The translations under genes and the position numbers were made by a program. Positions 61,436 to 64,000 of a stretch of 64,000 nt of DNA are shown piece after piece (positions within the stretch are counted from its first letter, which is position 1; each line of letters starts with the position of its first letter). The notes below the pieces were generated by a model, which was not told where the DNA came from, ran no database searches, and was given only the letters and a program-made list of their open reading frames with translations. Source of the DNA: Doryteuthis pealeii (taxonomy: Eukaryota; Mollusca; Cephalopoda; Myopsida; Loliginidae); NCBI GenBank assembly GCA_023376005.1, contig CM042152.1, forward strand, positions 82,836,469-82,900,468, written 5' to 3'.

Positions 61436-61825
61436 AGGGGGGGGGAAGAGGGGGGAGAGAGAGAGGGGGAGAGAAAGAGAGGGTAGAGAAGAGAAGAGAA
61501 GAGAGGGTGAGAGAGAGAGGTGGAAGAGAGGGGGGAGAGAAGAGGAGGAAGAGAGGGGGAAGGAAGAGAGGGGAGAGAAGAGGGGGAAGAGAGGGGGGAA
61601 GAGAAGAGGGGGAAGAGGTACCACACCAGACTAGACATCAAAGAGAAAGAAAAATAATTGGGGGGGGGTTACAAAAGACAGACAAACGAGAGACAAGACA
61701 AAGACGAGAAAGAGAGAGACAGAGTGACAAAAGAGAGAGATGAGAAATAGAGATGAGTGACGAGAGAGAGAGACAGAGACAGAGAGAAAGAAAGAGATAG
61801 AGAAAAAAAGGAGAGAAAGAGATAT
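61436..61825 (+). repeat. Polypurine tract (GA/GGGGA-rich)
   Basis: Nearly 390 bases almost entirely G and A, broken near 61615-61660. Long R/E/G or S/L/P frames on either strand are artefacts. Confidence 0.95.
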
Positions 61826-62136
61826 ACTGTAAAGAGGTCATCCGTTAACACACACACATTGATAAAATGAGAAAGCCAGGCAAATATCCAGTTATGCCAA
61901 GCATAAATGTTTCTAATTCATACATGACTTTTTCTTTCTTCCACCTGCCCCCCCCAACACCTTTTAGAGGATAAAATTCTGTTTTTCATTAAAGGATATC
62001 ATTGTATTTCTTCAACCAATTGACCCTCATTTGAATAAAAAACAAATTAAGTCAAAATGACAATGGAAATGGCACTACTTCAATTGACCAACTTCTACAT
62101 TGTAAAACTTTTTTTTTTTCATTCTAGAAACACTAA

Positions 62137-62141
<5 letters not shown>

Positions 62142-62216
<75 letters not shown>
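62142..62216. repeat. (TA)n-(CA)n microsatellite
   Basis: Simple repeat. Confidence 0.95.
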
Positions 62217-62217
<1 letters not shown>

Positions 62218-62219
62218 CT

Positions 62220-63735
62220 ACATATAATACTGTAAAAGATAGAAACAAAGATATTTCAAATGACTTAGATTCAGATAAACATGGGTCAATTAACAATATC
62301 TAAAGAATCTTAGCATCACGTACACATGAGTTCACATTAGGACTGAACTGTTTATTTCCCACCAAAACCTGAGGTCCAAGTTCAAGCCTGGTTAAAGGCA
62401 GGACTTCTGATTTTTAAGCAGCAAATCTTTCAATTGCTCTTCTCAATTTAGCCTTATGCCTTACTAAGCTTAAAATATATATATTTTTTAAACTTTAGTT
62501 GAAGATGTAAACAATTGTTTAGCAGATATCTCTTTCTGAAGAATAATTAAAGTTCCAATTACCGTCGAACTGGGAAGACAAGGCAACAAACGGTTGTGAC
62601 TCAAATACAAACCCGAATGCTACAAAGTCCACTGCAAAATGACAAAGTATATATAAGACTCCACAATGTCATTCAACTCCAGCAGTGTCCAAGACAGTTG
62701 GTATAAATAGGAATCAAGAATGACCCATTCATGAATCTGGGTGATTCCATTCTTTGAGTTCTGATTGGCATCCAACCTCCAAGACTACTTCACAATTATC
62801 TACAAACTTTTTAGGTTTACAAATAAAGCAAATTGACTATACAGAGACAAATCACGAGAATGCACACCTGAGACAGTGACATTGAAAATAAACAAACAAA
62901 CAAAAAAACTATACATGAATTGAACTCAAGTGGTTAGAAGCTTATAAAATATACCTTTGATTCTGGTTATATTATTTTAATATTAATATATAATTGGGAA
63001 CAACCCTCTAAACAATAAACCTATATAAAATATCGATGCACATATTAGCATATATTATTAAGTTTAGATTGAACACAAGGCCACAAGACTTAGTAAAATA
63101 AATTTGTTTTAAAAATTGAAATTGTTAAATTTTGTATCCAATTTCTGGGCCAAATGTTGCGAAAACAAAGAATTTTAGTGCATTTTAACTGATGATCTTT
63201 GATGCTATTTCCACAAACAATGGTGTAAGCAACAGATCTAATTTATTGTATCATTATTCAGTATACCAACATACAACTTTCGATGTTTGAAAGAATTTTA
63301 TATTTGAAAAAAAAAAAAAAAAGTTAAAAATCAACCTACCCTAATGGACATATGCACATGAATATATATAATAAACTGATTAGGATAGTGTATAAAATGT
63401 GTTGTATGATACTATAGAAGAGCAGGTTTTAAAACTAAAAATATAAAGTAATGGCCTGACATTATTTGGTCTGTTACTTATGACTTCATATGTTGCCATA
63501 ATCATCTCAGTCTGATGAGTAAGGCAATAGATGAAACTAAATGATAGAGCAAATAATGCAGGACTATAATTTTAATTAAGCTACTTGTACAGTAAATACA
63601 AATTTAAAAACAAATTGATTGTTGCTGGGTCTTTCATGCTTGGATGATTATCAATGGTAGAAGAAACAAGTCAATAACAATCTATTTGTTAGTGTTTATT
63701 AATTCGTTTTACTTTACTATATAACACACACAAAC
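62220..63735. other. Unassigned AT-rich stretch
   Basis: Apart from a phrase at 62565-62590 resembling the flank of the 8095-8335 minisatellite, no gene or family was recognised. Confidence 0.5.
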
Positions 63736-63737
63736 CA

Positions 63738-63862
63738 AACATGGTATAATGGTTAGCATGCTAGATCCATTGCTCATGAATAGCAAGTTTGATCCTTGCT
63801 GGATTCCCCATACTTGAAAACTTGTGTTATATAATATACTATATAAGAGCTGGGTAAATAAC
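63738..63862 (+). mobile_element. SINE family E, copy with (CA)n-(TA)n tail
   Basis: ATGGTATAATGGTTAGCATG and AGTTTGATCCTTGCTGGATT, then CCCCATACTTG and GGGTAAATAACTACACACG. The tail is (CA)n-(TA)n to 63914. Confidence 0.78.
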
Positions 63863-63870
63863 TACACACG

Positions 63871-63913
<43 letters not shown>

Positions 63914-63914
63914 G
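63863..63914. repeat. (CA)n-(TA)n microsatellite
   Basis: Tail of the E SINE. Confidence 0.95.
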
Positions 63915-64000
63915 TAAAAATGGAAAAGGAATTGAATCCGACAATATGAGGAAAAATGAGTAAAGAAAAGAAAAGTAAATGGATAAAATGAATTTAATCG

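Noticed and set aside
61190..61857. Several overlapping frames on both strands
   Set aside because: They span the GC-rich repeat D and a polypurine tract, are compositionally extreme, and have no recognisable domain.
63511..63550. CTGATGAG followed by GAAAC, hammerhead-like
   Set aside because: The bases between do not form helix II, and helices I and III are absent.

Overview
This 64 kb window looks like AT-rich, intergenic nuclear DNA of an invertebrate animal, built almost entirely of mobile-element copies, their nested insertions and microsatellites. I found no complete protein-coding gene: open frames are short (246 codons at most), and the longest are translations of purine or TG repeats. 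Very long (TA)n tracts, several tRNA-like SINE families, Helitron relics, a mariner relic, non-LTR retrotransposon tails and hammerhead-bearing inverted repeats together suggest a lophotrochozoan, most likely a mollusc. That placement is inference; no diagnostic gene confirms it.

Repeat families recognised by internal comparison (letters are mine): A, a tRNA-derived SINE of about 250 bp with TAGCTCAGTCGG (A box) and GTTCGATACC (B box), 12 copies. B, a second tRNA-like SINE of about 300 bp (TGGTGTAATGG / GTTCAAATCC) whose tail runs into (TA)n, about 18 copies and fragments. E, a third tRNA-like SINE (TGGTGTAATGGTTAGCAAG / GTTCGATTCTC), including a six-copy tandem array at 31866-32583. M, one further tRNA-like unit. 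C, a 583 bp GC-richer retroposon with 11-13 bp target duplications. D, inserted once inside C. F and G, non-autonomous Helitrons with TC 5' ends, a GC-rich hairpin before CTAG, and A/T insertion sites. Also present are a non-LTR retrotransposon with a YTDD motif, an hAT-like MITE with an 8 bp target duplication, a mariner relic, foldback elements, a 147 bp satellite, a 43 bp minisatellite and long polypurine or TG tracts.

The most interesting content is a set of small hammerhead-ribozyme motifs. Two (22198-22243 and 41642-41683, minus strand) have an intact core with three correctly placed helices. Two near-perfect inverted repeats (2740-2936 and 58150-58305) each carry a pair of motifs head to head. 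A pair of motifs at 58357-58398 and 58667-58708 lies in direct orientation 310 bp apart, the layout of a retrozyme monomer; both copies carry the same C-to-U change in the catalytic core. Further candidates are at 57215-57255 and 15238-15278, with degenerate ones at 22001-22038 and 56770-56900. Nearly all abut (TA)n tracts. In animals such short-stem-III hammerheads are known from Penelope-like retroelements and retrozymes, so these are probably non-autonomous relatives of those elements.

Layout: 0-13 kb, Helitron F copies, a hammerhead palindrome, C/E/B debris, MITEs and A SINEs; 13-27 kb, SINEs, a GA tract, LINE fragments with a nested hAT MITE, and a hammerhead element at 22 kb; 27-38 kb, Helitron, C with D inside, a full-length C with target duplication, the E array, a foldback element, the mariner relic, and a LINE inside C; 38-53 kb, satellite, Helitrons F and G, a hammerhead at 41.6 kb, C inside B, a foldback, and C with a 13 bp duplication; 53-64 kb, SINE debris, TG/GA tracts, the hammerhead cluster at 56.7-58.7 kb, Helitron G and A SINEs.
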